A stretch of 64,000 bases of DNA from positions 37,816,001-37,880,000 of the forward strand of contig CM055068.1 of NCBI GenBank assembly GCA_029204045.2. Direction: 5' to 3'. Positions 11,206 to 23,030 of the stretch are shown here, in pieces; position 1 is the first letter of the stretch; every line of letters begins with the position of its first letter. This stretch comes from Tillandsia leiboldiana (Eukaryota; Streptophyta; Magnoliopsida; Poales; Bromeliaceae). The notes below the pieces were generated by a model. That model was not told the DNA's origin and did no database searches. It saw only the letters and a program-made list of their open reading frames with translations. The position numbers were made by a program, and so were the translations under genes.

Positions 11206-11985
11206 TAAGAGAGGAATCAATCAGCACCGAAGGAAATTCACCTAAAAGCGATGAAAAGGATCATCTGGTACGTCAAAGGTACTATAAATTTCGGAATTTG
11301 GTATCCTATGGGCACATCTCTCGATATTATAGGATATTCGGATGCCGATTGGGCTGGATCAGTAGATAATCGGAAGAGCACGAGTGGTGCATGTTTTTAC
11401 CTTGGCCATTGTCTTGTTGCATGGCATAGTAAAAAGCAAAACTGCATTGCTCTCTCTACTGCCGAAGCGGAATACATTTCAGCGGGAAGTTGTTCGACTC
11501 AATTGATTTGGATGAGAAGTGTGTTGAGCGACTTTCGCATTCCTGCGACTTCGGTAACAATTCTTTGTGACAACACTAGTGCCATAAACATTTCTAAAAA
11601 CCTTGTGTTGCACTCAAAAAGAAAACACATTGAACTTAGATATCATTTTCTTAGAGAGCTAGTTGAATCAAGTACTTTACAAATATCTTATGTTTCAACT
11701 GAAGATCAATTAGCCGATATTTTGACAAAACCTTTGGATCAAAAACGTTTTATTCATTTGCGTAAAGCAATTGGAATGCTTTCTTTGAAATAACAATTTT
11801 TGAACCATTGCTTAGGTTAGGTTTTGTTTTGTGTTTTGTGTTCTTTTTGTTTGTATATAGAACATTAACTGAGCATTAGTATAATTGACTTTAATTGCAT
11901 CTTTTCATGTTTTGAGAAATTTATTATGATTTGGATATCATTATAACTCTCTTGATTCATTGATCATTTATATTCTTCTAATCAT
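11206..11985 (+). other. Inverted block inside the minus-strand copia element
   Basis: The sequence on both sides (11986 upward and 11205 downward) is copia in minus orientation. This block is copia in plus orientation and contains the end of pol plus the first roughly 200 bp after its stop codon. At the right junction pol stops after EKLYRSMI. At the left junction the post-pol sequence resumes at a site matching about 63215. Compared with the plus-strand copy, roughly 65 bp of pol (the GSLLYLTASRPD region) is missing. Boundaries are good to within a few bases. Confidence 0.8.
11212..11793 (+). pseudogene. pol: Copia pol, RNase H and C-terminal end (inverted fragment)
   Basis: Encodes the last 190 or so residues of copia pol, the RNase H that removes template RNA during reverse transcription. 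Visible motifs are the YSDADWAGS active-site region, KSTSGACFYLG, LSTAEAEYISA, LCDNTSAI and the copia end LADILTKPL...FIHLRKAIGML. The frame is open from the block edge to the TAA at 11791-11793. The ATG at 11251 is internal to the domain and not a true start. It is separated from its reverse transcriptase by the inversion, so it cannot be made as part of the polyprotein. Confidence 0.88.
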
Positions 11986-13661
11986 GCTTCGATAAAGCTT
12001 CTCGTCTACACTTTCTCCGTGAGATTCACTTCCTAATCCCTTATTGCTAGTTCCCATAGGAGTCGGAAAGTCTTTAGAATTCTCCAATCCGAATTTCTTG
12101 ACCAACTCCTTCGCATACTTGGATTGACATAAATGAATGCCATCATCACTTTGCTTAACTTGCAATCCAAGAAAATACATAAGCTCGCCCATCATGGACA
12201 TCTCAAATTCGCTTTCCAACGTCTCGGCAAATTTTAAAGCATCGTTGTTCCTCGTAGCACCAAACACAATGTCATCCACATATATTTGTGCCACAATGAA
12301 GTTGTCTTGAAAGTGCTTCACAAATAATGTCCGATCGGCTCCCCCTCGAGTATAGCCCTTTTCCAAAAGATATTTCGTTAATCTTTCGTACCATGCTCGC
12401 GGTTCTTGTTTTAAACCATAAAGAGCTTTTTTCAATCGAAAAATATGGTTAGGTAGTTTATGATCAATGAAACCTTTCGATTGAGCAACATAAACTTCCT
12501 CATTTAGAAAACCATTTAAAAATGCGCTCTTAACGTCTATTTGAAAAGGTTTTATTTTAAATTGACAAGCAATCACGAAAAGAATACGAATGGACTCGAG
12601 ACGGGCTACCGGGGCGAAAGTCTCATCAAAGTCTATACCTTCAACTTGTGAATAGCCCTGAGCAACAAGACGTGCTTTGTTTCGAATAACGGTACCATCT
12701 TCATTTTTCTTGTTCTTGAAAATCCATTTAGTACCAATGATAATTTGTTGCTTCGGGGGCTTCGTTAATTCCCAGACTTTGTTCCTTTCAAATTGATTAA
12801 GCTCTTCTTGCATTGCTTCAATCCAATAGTCATCTTGAAGTGCTTCATCAACATTCTTTGGTTCGATCATGGAGACGTAACATGCAACTCCACAAACCAA
12901 TTGTCTCCGAGTTCTAACTCCTACTTGAGGATCTCCAATGATGTTTGATTCTGGATGGTCCTTGGAGATTCGAAGCGTTTGAGATAACGGAGTACTCTGG
13001 GGTATTTGCGATGATTCCTGCATATTAGATAAACTAGAAGAACATGAGATGCATCAAAATTTTCAGAAGTATTATCATGCAACGATGCAATATTATTAGC
13101 AGGAGATTCATCATCAATAGACATATCAGGAGTAAATTTATCAGAAAAAAAATGAAAAGCTTCATCTACTTTAACATTGAAGGATTCTATCATCGTTTTA
13201 GATTCAAGGTTAAATACCCGATATGCTCTACTGTTTGTAGAATAACCCATAAAAATTCCTTCATCACTTTGAGAGTTGAATTTTCCAAGATTTTCTCGAT
13301 CGCATAAAATGTAACAACGACTCCCAAAGATAGGAAAATATTTTATATTCGGTTTTCTACAGAACCAAAGTTCATAGGGGGTATTCAAAGTACCCGGGCG
13401 CAAATAGATTCTATTGATCACATAGACCGTGGTGTTAACTGGTTCAGCCCAAAAATGTAACGGGAGTTTCCGGCTATGAAGCATAACACGCGCCATCTCT
13501 TGAACAACTCTATTTTTGCGCTCGACTACACCGTTCTGTTGCGGTGTATAAGGTGCAGAGAATTCATGTTTTATGCCATTTGAAGTGCAAAAATCAGTGA
13601 ATTTTGAATTGATGAATTCTCCACCTCTATCACTCCGAACACGAATGATCTTTCATTCTTC
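11986..13661 (-). pseudogene. pol: Copia pol, integrase catalytic part and reverse transcriptase (frameshifted)
   Basis: From 13661 downward the minus strand encodes RSDRGGEF and GVVERKNR (second Asp and Glu of the integrase DDE triad), then HFWAEPVNT, YELWFCRKPN and FGSRCYILCDRE. This part of the frame is open from 13496 to about 13020 and then shifts. The frame from 13023 to 11986 holds the reverse transcriptase: YWIEAMQEEL, GTKWIFKNK, NKARLVAQG, FDETFAPVARLESIR, VKSAFLNGFLNEEVYVAQ, LKKALYGLKQ and the catalytic YVDDIVFG. It stops at the inversion breakpoint. At least two frameshifts make it non-functional. Confidence 0.88.
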
Positions 13662-14543
13662 TCAATCATAATACGATGACAAATCGCATTGAAAATAATC
13701 GAAAGTATCCGCTTTCTCTTTTAAAAATGCCACCCATGAATATCTAGACAAATCATCAACCATGAGAAAAATGTACCATTTTCCACCCAAACTAGGTTGA
13801 CGAGTTGGCCCCATTAAATCCATATGCAATAATTCTAATGGGCGTTTTGTTCCTACATGGTTCAAATTCTTGTGAGTGGATCTAGTTTGTTTTCCCTTTT
13901 GACAACCTCCACACACAATGTTTTTTTTGAAGTTCAATTTAGGAACACCTCTAACTATGTCTTTGTTAGATATTCTAGATAGTTCCTTAAAATTTATGTG
14001 ACATAGTCTTTCATGCCAAAGAGTCTCATTATCAAGTGACACTAGGTTACAATGTTCAGAAAATTTATTAGGAACTACATAGCAGTTATTTTGTGATCTA
14101 ACCCCTTTCAAAAAGAATGAATGGTTTTCGTCAGTTACAATGCATTCAACAGAAGAGAAATTAACCGAAAAACCATTATCACACAATTGACTAATTCTTA
14201 TGAGGTTAGTCTTAAGGCCTTCAACAAATAAAACATTGTTCAAAACCGGGCCATCTGGAATAGCAATTGTTCCTTTACCAACTATTTTTGAAGATCGTCC
14301 ATCTCCGAAAACTACAAGTCCTCCGGAGGTTTTCTCTAAAGATTGAAAATAGTTTTTATCACCAGTCATGTGACGAGAACAACCACTATCCAGATACCAA
14401 GACGAATTGTCATATGCATGTAGTGATGTATGAATGACAAGACAAGGGAAGATTTTACCTTTGCGCACCCAAACCTTACGAGTTTTGGAATACGTCGGCA
14501 ATGATCGTGAAGTTGATCTCCCTGGTGAACGCGTCTTGTTCAA
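13662..14543 (-). pseudogene. pol: Copia pol, protease, GAG-pre-integrase and integrase N-terminus
   Basis: One open frame of 293 codons, cut from the rest of pol by a frameshift at about 13690. In order: KTRKVWVRKG, aspartic protease core WYLDSGCSRHMTGD (active-site DSG), the GAG-pre-integrase zinc region with LWHERLCHINFKEL and CGGCQKGKQTR (HH-CC), and the first integrase Asp in LLHMDLMGP with VDDLSRYSWVAFLKEKADTF. The plus-strand copia copy has lost exactly the protease and pre-integrase part, so this is the only protease visible in the window. Confidence 0.88.
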
Positions 14544-14627
14544 TTGATCACTTTTCTTTGATTTCCATGATAATGTTGTCTTGATAAATGCACTACCATT
14601 GTTCTTGACCTTTGGTTGATTTGTTCT

Positions 14628-16188
14628 TCAATTCCGGTCTTTGTTCTTGATGGTAGTCATTGCAAGATGTGCTTGATTTGTTCGTTTGGCTCCATTCTTG
14701 CAATTACGTCTTATGTGCCCTGCAAAACCACAACGATAACATACCTTAGTAAACGTTGAACCTGAATGCAATGAGGTAGACTTGTTAACGTTGGATGTGA
14801 TGATTCTCGTCGGAGGAAGAGCAACCGACTGGGGCACAAAAACCGTCTTACTCGAACTTGGACCCTCACTAGTTCTATCGTATCCAAGGCCCAAACGATT
14901 CGATTGACCGAGACCAAGTAATTTATCCAACTTGCTCCTTCCTGAAGAGAATAGCTTCAAATCTTCCTTAAGTTGGAATATGGTCTTCGTCATCTCCATT
15001 TTTTCTTGTTGAGCCTCAGAGTGGAGCTTCAAGAAGTGATTAGCTTTATCCGCCAATGTGATATGTTCCTTCTCGAAATGCTCGTTCTTCTCTTGAAGGG
15101 AAACATTTATTTTGACCAAGTTATCCCTTTCCTCTTCAAGAGCGTTTGAAAGAGAAGTTGCATTTTTAGATTGTTCTTCAAGATCCCACAATCTTCTTCA
15201 CAAACTTTTATTTTGTTTTGCCAATTTCTTAGAATCCTTTAATAATTTATGGTAGGCAAAAGCAAAGTTTTCACCTTTGGAATCGCTTGGTTCATCATCC
15301 GTTGCAGTTTTTTCATTCAAGGAGGAGATGGATAATGAACCAGAGGAAGTTGTTGAAAAACACACGAAAGGTGAAGTTGTGGACGGAATAAATGCTGTCG
15401 CGTTGCTATCCTCATCACTAGAAGATGACTCATCAGAAGTGGAAGTGTCATCCATGTGACGGCTTGCATAGCCTTCTTCTTTGACGGATTCTTGTTGGGA
15501 CACTCCGTTGAGATATGGCCAAAACCTCGGCATTTGAAGCACTGAATTTGTCCCTCGGTGTTCTTCTTGTCCTTTGAAGAACCCTCTTGCTTTCTTGATT
15601 TAAAGTTTGAATTTCCTTTGCCTTTCTTAGACTTAACGAAGGATGATGATTTGCTTGAATTTCCCTTTCGAAAGCTTCAACAAAATTTCCTTGTCAAGAA
15701 TGCAATCTGTTTCTCGAAATCCTCCATTGATAGATTATCGTCAGCGTCTGAGGATGATGAATCCGCGTCTTCTTTCTTTGTTGATTTTAATGCAAAACCT
15801 GAAGACTTAGAATAAGAGGAAGGCCTTCCAGAAGAATAGTTAGTAGGAAAAGTCATTTCATAAGTTTGAAGTGCACCAACTAATTCTTCTACTTTGATTT
15901 CGTCCAGGTGTTTTACTGTTTCAATAGCTGCAACCTTAGGGCGAAATCTTTCAGGAAGAGTTCTCAAAATCTTTCTTACAACTTTAGATTCTGGAATTTT
16001 CTCTCCCAAGTTAGCACATTTATTTATGATATCTTGCAATCGTGTATAATAATCCGTGAAAGATTCATTTTCTGCCATATAAATTGAATCAAACTTGCTC
16101 GTAAGCATTTGCAGTTTTTGAATCTTCACTAAACTTGTACCCTCATGTGTAACTTGTAGAGTATCCCAGATTTCTTTCACGGTCTCAC
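14628..16188 (-). pseudogene. gag: Copia gag, middle and C-terminal part, frameshifted
   Basis: Continuation of the gag begun at 21281. The frame at 16188-15677 encodes EIWDTLQVTHEGTS, MLTSKFDSIYMAENESF and RILRTLPERFRPKV of the copia-type gag domain. A frame change follows before the first CCHC knuckle, near 15545-15500 on the minus strand. Frame 15542-15198 is a Ser/Asp-rich acidic linker. Frame 15191-14628 holds a coiled coil, the SKLDKLLGLGQSN motif and a second knuckle (CYRCGFAGHIRRNC). Compared with the intact copy at 37138-39165, three breaks are visible. Confidence 0.85.
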
Positions 16189-16739
16189 TGTCACGCCCCG
16201 AGTTTGAAAAATAGTGTCTAAATTTTTTTTTTTTTGAAATCAGAGTTTAGAAATTCCAGCCAGGGCGCAACAGACCGCCACATATATAGAAAATTCTCAA
16301 TCCCCAATGGATTGAGCCTTTTCTATACATGCTCGGCTCAACAATTGCAAACCACATCAGAGTAGACCAAACTACGAACTCTAAAGAGAAGGTAAAAAGT
16401 TACAATTATTACAATCATATTACAACTTGAATTAAAAATTAAATGCAAGCTTAAAACTGAAATATCAACGGCTGTCCAGGGTCAAATCTAACGCGGCATC
16501 TCAACATCAAGTCCCGACATCCCAACACCCGCGCGCCCTGAAAAATGGTCACCCAGGGGGTGTGAGATACATCGACAGTGTATCCCAGTGGGCACGACGA
16601 GCCGAGAAATAGCAAATCGTACCTACTGGCATACAATAACTAGCGGATAGTAAAAGTCATTAGGTAAGGCATATATCATAACCAGATACTGGCAGGAAGC
16701 ATAATCATGATTCTGAGCATAAATAGGTACTGAACTACT

Positions 16740-17095
16740 GAAGCATGCTGATATAGATACTAAATCAAGAACTGAGAAATCATAAGAGTATAATGACTAA
16801 GCATGCTAAGCAGGTAGGTAATCAATGAATCAATGGTAGAACAATCAAATACCCAATCGAAGCCACCATGTTGGTCAACAAGACCTCAGGGAAAAACACC
16901 GAATACTCATGGATACAGTGCAGAGCATATCAGGATACTAAACTATCATAATAAGAGCATGCTGATACAAGAACTGAGAAAATCATAAGATGATAATGAT
17001 AAACAGGCAAGCAATGCATCAATGGTAGAATAACAAAATACCCAATCAAAAGCCACCATATTGGTCTACAAGACCTCAGGGAAACTGCCCAACCT
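16740..17095. repeat. Diverged tandem duplication of about 190-215 bp
   Basis: GCATGCTGATA...AGAACTGAGAAA recurs at about 16745 and 16958, and CCACCAT(G/A)TTGGTC at about 16864 and 17052. The two units have small indels. It lies inside the solo LTR. Confidence 0.65.
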
Positions 17096-17256
17096 GGCTG
17101 ACATTCCCCCCTTTGGGGTCACGGGTCTTTCAACAAACCACTTTACCGGTAAAGAACATCCACACGGGTCATGACTCCGCTGATGTTCATGAAGTACAGC
17201 GGTGCGGGCGATCATAATGCAAATGCTCAAGCTCACGGTCCATAGACCGGGTAATC

Positions 17257-17398
17257 GGCAACAAGCCGGAAAAATCCCAACAGGGATGCAATATCAGAAA
17301 CCAACTGAATCTCAACTCATGGTAATTGGCAACAAGCCGGAAAAATCCCAACAGGGATGCAATATCAAAAACCAACTGAATCTCAACTCATGTGCAGA
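17257..17398. repeat. Tandem duplication, two 71-bp units
   Basis: GGCAACAAGCCGGAAAAATC recurs at 17257 and 17328, almost identical for the whole unit. Confidence 0.8.
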
Positions 17399-20300
17399 AT
17401 ATGATCAACAACTACTATAGCATGGATCAGATGTAATCAGGAAGTACTGATAATCAGGTATAAATGTGCAAGCTAGCTAATGACCAATCAGGCATGGCAA
17501 ATGTCCAGGATAAAATCATAATAACTGGAAACAGGCTAAAGATCAATCGAGCATGGCAACATATAAGCTAGCAAGCTAAGGATCAATCAAGTACGGCAAC
17601 TTATAGGCTGATAACTGATAATGATCAATGAATCGAGCAGATAATAGCAATATAAAAGTGATGCTGATCAATAAAAAGAGCAGGCTCAACACGAAAATCT
17701 AGGCTATCACAAGAACAGGGGTCCGACCAATTACGATACCCTAGAGGGCCGAGATGATAAAGCCCGGACCGAAGATAGACCCACCTGTCTGCAGGCGATC
17801 TGACAACTGCAACGGAATGCTCGAAGACTAGAGCCAAACCGTGCCAACCTGAATCAAGAACACTGATCAAGGAAACTCTCACAATCAAACCACTGAGTCT
17901 CTAACCACTAAATCTGTACCTTTTCCAAACTTACGCGACTCGTCGGAAGTCCGCCGTTCGGCCCACTTTGGCCCGAACAATAACTTTAGATTTCCGAAAC
18001 TAACGAAACCTGACGTGCAGCCTCGGGACACTAACATCTGTCAGTTAACATCGCTAAACTCAACCTTTTAATCAAATATTGGCATAATTACCAAAATGCC
18101 CTTCCCAAAAATTTCATTTGAATTTTCGGGAGACACGGGCTTTGACCCTTTGCCGCTGGCTCAACCAGATTCTACTGGGACTCAACAGACAGCTAGGCGG
18201 AACCGCCGCAATTTCCCGAATTGCGCGATTGCCACGGGGGCGCCGTTAAACCGACAATTTTGCCGATTTACGGACCGATTACCAATTTCCGCTCAACGTG
18301 AGCCAACGGATCACTAGCAAAAAGCTTAGAGATTATATACACACTGCCCGAGACAGTACATGAGGCTACAATTGCGTTTAAACCCCTAGGGTTTCCAGAA
18401 ATCATACTTTTATAGCAATTTGAGAGTCGTTTTCGCTCGTTCTCTTAATCGGGACATTATTTTTATGAACCGTCACCTCTAGTAGGTGACCCTCGACTTG
18501 CTAGACACCGTGCTCACCAATTTGCAGCAGCACGGAACCCGAGAAAAACTTCGGGCCATGACTTACTATACTAACATAGGCTTATAGCATTTTTATTTCT
18601 TCGGCTCGACCAAACTGAAAACTAAGGTGAGCATCGCGTCCAGTGACCCCAAAATAGCCAGGAGCTCACTGTCGCGACTTCGCAAACTGCCCCAAACAGA
18701 CCCATGGCCATTCAACCATCATAAGGCTCTAACTTGCTCAAACTATTCTTTCTGCTTGTGCCACTTCAAAACTAACTTGAGCATTTTGCTCAGGACATCA
18801 CAGAGGCTCAAGGGCTTGCCTTGGTGCAGCCCAGTTACTGCTGGATACACAGATCCAAACACCTTGCTCTCTAACTTTTCGACAATGCCCCACACACACA
18901 CCCACACAGACAACCTTTGGTCTGAAGTGAGCATTAAGCTCAGGGGACAGTGTGGAGAAACTTTCATATTCTGCAGGATGTCAAATTCTGCACTAAAACT
19001 CATTGAGGCATTTCCTCAAACACTTGGTGGGCACAACTTCATAATACACAAGAAACTAAATCCCAAGCTAGTTCTCTGCAGAGGCTGATCCTGGGAGCCT
19101 CCAACTTGGATGGAAATGTTTCATTAGACAGCAGGAGCATTTTCATGCAACTTGGGCCAACTTTCTCTCTCGGTTTGCCAAGATCAAGGAGAAGAAGATG
19201 AAGCTCAAGCTTCGAAAATGGTGATTCCTCTTTTATGCGTTCTGGGCCTCAACCACTTGCACCAAAAGGTGCTCCTCATCACCACAAACCTTCCTGGACC
19301 TGTGCCCGACGACGAGGTCACGACGGCGGGCAAGCTCGGGTCGAGCTTCCATCAACAATGGCAACTTCGTAACCAAGGATTTTAAGGTGCAAAGGACAGC
19401 ACCAATAGCTTCCTAAGATCAAACGAAGAAGGTCTGGGCAAGCCTTGACTGTCGGCAGGCTGTGCATGGCTGGCCGCCATTGTTGGGCTCGAGCTCGGGC
19501 CAACAATGGTGGATCCCTCCTCGGCCTGCATGGCTGCCATGCAAAGGCATGGTTGGACTCTAAATGGTCCCATGAAGCTTCTCGGCCATGTGCCCGGCAG
19601 TGGGGAGCGTCGCCGGCGCCGGAGCAAGAGTCTAGGCAAAACCACAAAAATACCATAACTAGGGTTTCAATTTTTGTGGCGCACACTCGACCAGACTCCA
19701 CCAAATTTGGTGGAGATGATCTCCACCAAATTTGGTGGAGATGATCACCACCTTCTATAGTCCATGCCCACGATTTTATTTTTTCATTTGAACGAGTGGT
19801 CGCGACACAAGACCGAGGCGGAGCTCTTGGCGGTGCAACTTGGCCGCCGGCCAACCGGAGCTTTTCCCATTTCGTGGGTGGGCTGGAAAGAATCCCTAGG
19901 TGATAAGGAGGACACTTCCAAATGTCTCGGGCCAAAGAAACCAAAGGATCAAGGGAACTCACCTCACCGGAGTTGGAGAAGAAGGATGAAGCCGGTTTCC
20001 TTCCCCGACGTCGCGCAGCCTCCCAGCAGCCTCAGCCTTGATCTCCAGACACAGGAGAACACACCAGAGACCTCAGGAAGAAGCTTGGGGCAACCTTCTC
20101 TCCTCTTCTCTCTCTCTCGGATTGGGATGTGGGGGAGGACCCTTGGTGATTCCGAGCTTAAAGGGAACGGCTCTGCTACATCATTGCACCCTAGGGAGAC
20201 TTAAAAAGCTTCCAAAGATGCTTTGAAACCCCCCCCCCCCACGGGCAGCCAAAGAGAAAATATCTAATTGCAACAAAATCCTATTTGGTCCCTACACAAC

Positions 20301-20990
20301 AAACCCTAAGCCCTTAGGTCCCTACTGTAGGTCCATCTTGCACCCAGATACCTCACCAAAAAATCTCATTCGAAATGCGAAAATTCCTGCTTTTTTCGGC
20401 GTATTTCACGTATTTCGAGATGCACAGGTCGTCAAATCGAAATACGGACTTCGCCACGACGTCCGTCTCGTCGAGACCTTTCAAGTAGCATATTTTCTTT
20501 CTTGATTCGGTGCTCGAATAAATTCTCGGGCCATGAAATACTACAATTTGCACTATTTGGCACGCATTCCGACGCACCAGAGTCGCCAAACGCGAATTCC
20601 GTCAGTGTCATTGCGTTCAGAATGTCAAAATTAGCTAGAAACGACTATTCATACTGCTATGCTTGGGGTCCAGACGGCGAAACGGCGGACGTTGGTCGAG
20701 AGGGGAATTAAATCAGGGGTTACTATTCACAACTTAAGTTGTGGGACCCGCTTCTTCTTCGCTGTTTTGCGGAAGATCCGACCGTCGGATCGAAAACATA
20801 TGAATATCAAACTTTCATGTTTCGACGAGACGGTCGCACTGGTGATCTCAGATTTTCAAGAACAGACTCCGATTAAAAATCAGTATTTTAGGGCCACAAT
20901 TGCACTACTAATAATCCATTTTTGCCATTTAAATAATCCAGAAAATTATTTAAACTTAGATTTTGGATTTCAAAAATCATGGTTACTACA

Positions 20991-21281
20991 CTCACATACC
21001 GAGACGTGAGAGAACTCGGTTTGCGACAAGGCATTAAACAAAACATTAATTCCTTTGCCATTGTAAGAAGATGCATCAATTTCTTCCTTGGTCCATTTCG
21101 ACCTAGGTTTGAGGGTGGGAACATCGACAATAATCTCAGTAGGATTTGTCCATCCAAACTCAATTGATTGCCAAACACATTCATCGATGGAAATCAATAA
21201 CGCTCTCATGCGTACTTTCCAATATGCATAATTTGTAACATCGAAGAACGGTGGTCTATTTATGTTTCCGCCTTCAACCAT
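20991..21281 (-). pseudogene. gag: Copia gag N-terminus, cut by the solo LTR insertion
   Basis: The ATG at 21281 opens MVEGGNINRPPFFDVTNYAYWKVRM..., the typical start of a copia-type gag, 23 bp after the primer site. About 97 residues (PRSKWTKEEIDASSYNGKG, ALSQTEFSHVSVCE) precede the insertion at 20990. The reading continues in frame-equivalent sequence at 16188 once the LTR and one CTCAC are removed. The start equals that of the intact copy at 37138. Confidence 0.88.
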
Positions 21282-21300
21282 TATTTACAACCCTATTCCC

Positions 21301-21312
21301 GCTCCGATACCA
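21301..21312 (-). other. Primer-binding site of the minus-strand copia element
   Basis: The minus strand reads TGGTATCGGAGC, one change from the initiator-Met tRNA complement TGGTATCAGAGC, 2 bases inside the LTR. Confidence 0.85.
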
Positions 21313-21314
21313 CT

Positions 21315-22567
21315 TGTGGGTTATGTTAATAATGGATCTAAATAGGGGAAAAACCACCTAGATGGGGGTGAATGGTGTAAACAATAAACACACCAAATTG
21401 TTACGTAAAAAATAACCCAATGCGGAAAATAAATAAAATACGCAAGATTTTACGTGGAAAACTCCATCACAGGAGTAAAAAACCACGAGACCGATAACAC
21501 GGCGAAATCCACTAAGATTAAACACGTACAAGGTGATTTACCGTAACACTACGACTCAACCATTTCCATACGCTCCAAGTAGATCTTTTCCGCTCGCTCC
21601 ACAACGCTCCTCGAATCCACGATTTGCGTCCAACGCCGAATCCACGACGTCCAACGTCGAATTCACGACTTCCAACCGAATCCACGGTCTTCACCAATGT
21701 ACCACGTATCGATCACACGAACGTACCTCACTCCGAATCCACGAGAGCGGTAGCACTTTGAATCTACAAGGCCACGCGAATCCACGCGCCGATTTTGGGA
21801 AATCGTTGTTTTCTTGGTGATGATAATCCGTCGAATACTTAGATCAAAGATAGATACAAAAACACCATCTAAGTATTCATCAATTTGATTCTACAAGAAA
21901 TAACGAGTTTGAAAACCCTAGAATCAAATTGATCAATATAGACGAAGAAACATGAAATTAATCGTGTTTTCCTTTCTTCTCTATATGTGGATTTTGATTA
22001 TCTCCGTTATTTGGATTAACCCTAAAAGATGAAAATAAGGGTCTATTTATAGGTTAGAAACCTTTGGAAAGAGATAAACATCAAAAACTGACTTAACAAA
22101 ATTTTTTCCGCACGGCAGTCCGGACTGGATTTTAGCTGATCCGGACTGTCATCTTGTTTCAGCAAATTTCCTGAAAAAATAGTTCGTGGTCCGGACTGGA
22201 ATTCTCTGATCCGGACTATTTATGCGATTTCAACAAACACATAGTTCGGGGTCCGGACTGACTGGGGACTGTTCCAGACTGGAGTTACGCATGAACTCAA
22301 CTTTGTTCGGGGTCCGGACTGGAATGTCCTGATCCGGATCCCGAACATCCAACTTGTCCAGTTTTTTATTTTTATGCAATGAAAAATATTCCAAGTGTTT
22401 CTAAACTACAAGAATGTATTCGAATCACCAAAATTATTTAGTTAAACGTACCTGATCCTTTTGAATTCATTCTTCTTGAGATTGATGTATATGATCCATA
22501 ATTCTTCATCTTCAATCTTCAAGACTTAGAACACTTCACGAAATACGCCAATACAAAATCCTTAACA
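21315..22567 (-). repeat. 5' LTR of the minus-strand copia element, 1253 bp
   Basis: The minus strand reads TGTTAAGGATTTTG...CATAACCCACA, followed directly by the primer site. A TATA box (TATAAATAG on the minus strand) lies at about 22055-22044. U3 contains a GTCCGGAC repeat array (22120-22350). It is homologous to 23525-24782 and 35795-37104. Confidence 0.92.
22120..22350. repeat. GTCCGGAC/GATCCGGA interspersed repeat array in copia U3
   Basis: Palindromic GTCCGGAC recurs about every 60-75 bp (first at 22120), each paired about 20 bp later with TGATCCGGA(C/T). There are four diverged units, the last ending GATCCGGATCCCGAAC. Confidence 0.75.
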
Positions 22568-22699
22568 AGAAACGACTGCCATCCTAATTAGAACGATCGA
22601 CTTAAATGGAAGCCGTCGAGGATTTCACGGGACTCTCCCCAAATTACGCCGAACATTGAAAATTCAAATCGGCGCCTAAATAACACGGTTCGGGAAGTG

Positions 22700-22707
22700 T
22701 ATAAATA
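22700..22707 (+). promoter_or_regulatory. Putative TATA box of the Tat-like LTR
   Basis: TATAAATA in GTGTATAAATACCCG, about 600 bp before the LTR end, at a sharp change from mixed sequence to T/C-rich R/U5. Confidence 0.55.
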
Positions 22708-22895
22708 CCCGAACCATGGAAGAGATCGAGGTTCGACAACCTCGTAAGCCCGGTACCACCTCAGCTCTTCATTTATCTAGGAGTAGGAGTAACTTAACAT
22801 TCTTTTTTCTTTTTTACTGCTTTCCTAGGAGTAGGCTTAATTAATCTTTCTATCCCTTTTTTTCACTTGTATCCCCTTCTTCTTTACCAATATAA

Positions 22896-23030
22896 AGTGT
22901 AAACCGGCCTTTCGATCATGTCTTTATTTATCCTAGCATTTAGAGTGTAAACCGGCTCAGCCTTGTCTTTATTTGCTTTATTGCATTTAGAGTGTAAACC
23001 GACCTCTTGGTCGTATCTGTATTTCCCCTT
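22896..23030. repeat. Three 47-48-bp tandem units
   Basis: AGTGTAAACCG starts recur at 22896, 22944 and 22991, each followed by a T-rich tail with TCTTTATTT or TCTGTATTT. It lies in the transcribed part of the LTR. Confidence 0.8.

Larger units (their letters stand above)
16189..20990 (-). mobile_element. Solo giant LTR, 4802 bp, TSD CTCAC
   Basis: The minus strand reads TGTAGTAACCATG...GGGGCGTGACA. CTCAC flanks it at 16184-16188 and 20991-20995, inside copia gag. It belongs to the same group as the LTRs of the element at 41345-62645 and the fragment at 25357-27456: it shares TGTAGTAACC ends, GATCCGACCGTCGGATCG and the long CGACGAGACGGTCG region. It contains a C13 run at about 20229, a CA-rich run at about 18896, and duplications at 16740-17095 and 17257-17398. 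The ORFs in it look like chance frames. No internal region remains. Confidence 0.95.
4155..22567 (-). mobile_element. SIRE-like Ty1-copia element, minus strand, split by four insertions and one inversion
   Basis: In element order: 5' LTR 22567-21315, primer site 21312-21301, gag start 21281-20991, [solo LTR 20990-16189], gag and pol 16188-11986, an inverted block 11985-11206 with the RNase H end, 3' internal region 11205-11130, [solo LTR 11129-7478], 7472-7222, [solo LTR 7221-5379], 5378-4155, then the gypsy insertion. The 3' LTR lies outside. The long gag with two CCHC knuckles and a coiled coil, and the long region between pol and LTR, fit the SIRE/Maximus clade. Coding regions carry several frameshifts, so the copy is dead. 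The bases beyond 22567 (AGAAA) should be one TSD copy. Confidence 0.85.

Noticed and set aside
18627..20226. Frames with leader-like and coding-looking stretches suggesting a captured host gene
   Set aside because: The whole interval lies inside solo LTR 16189-20990, and homologous LTRs have the same DNA without a conserved frame.
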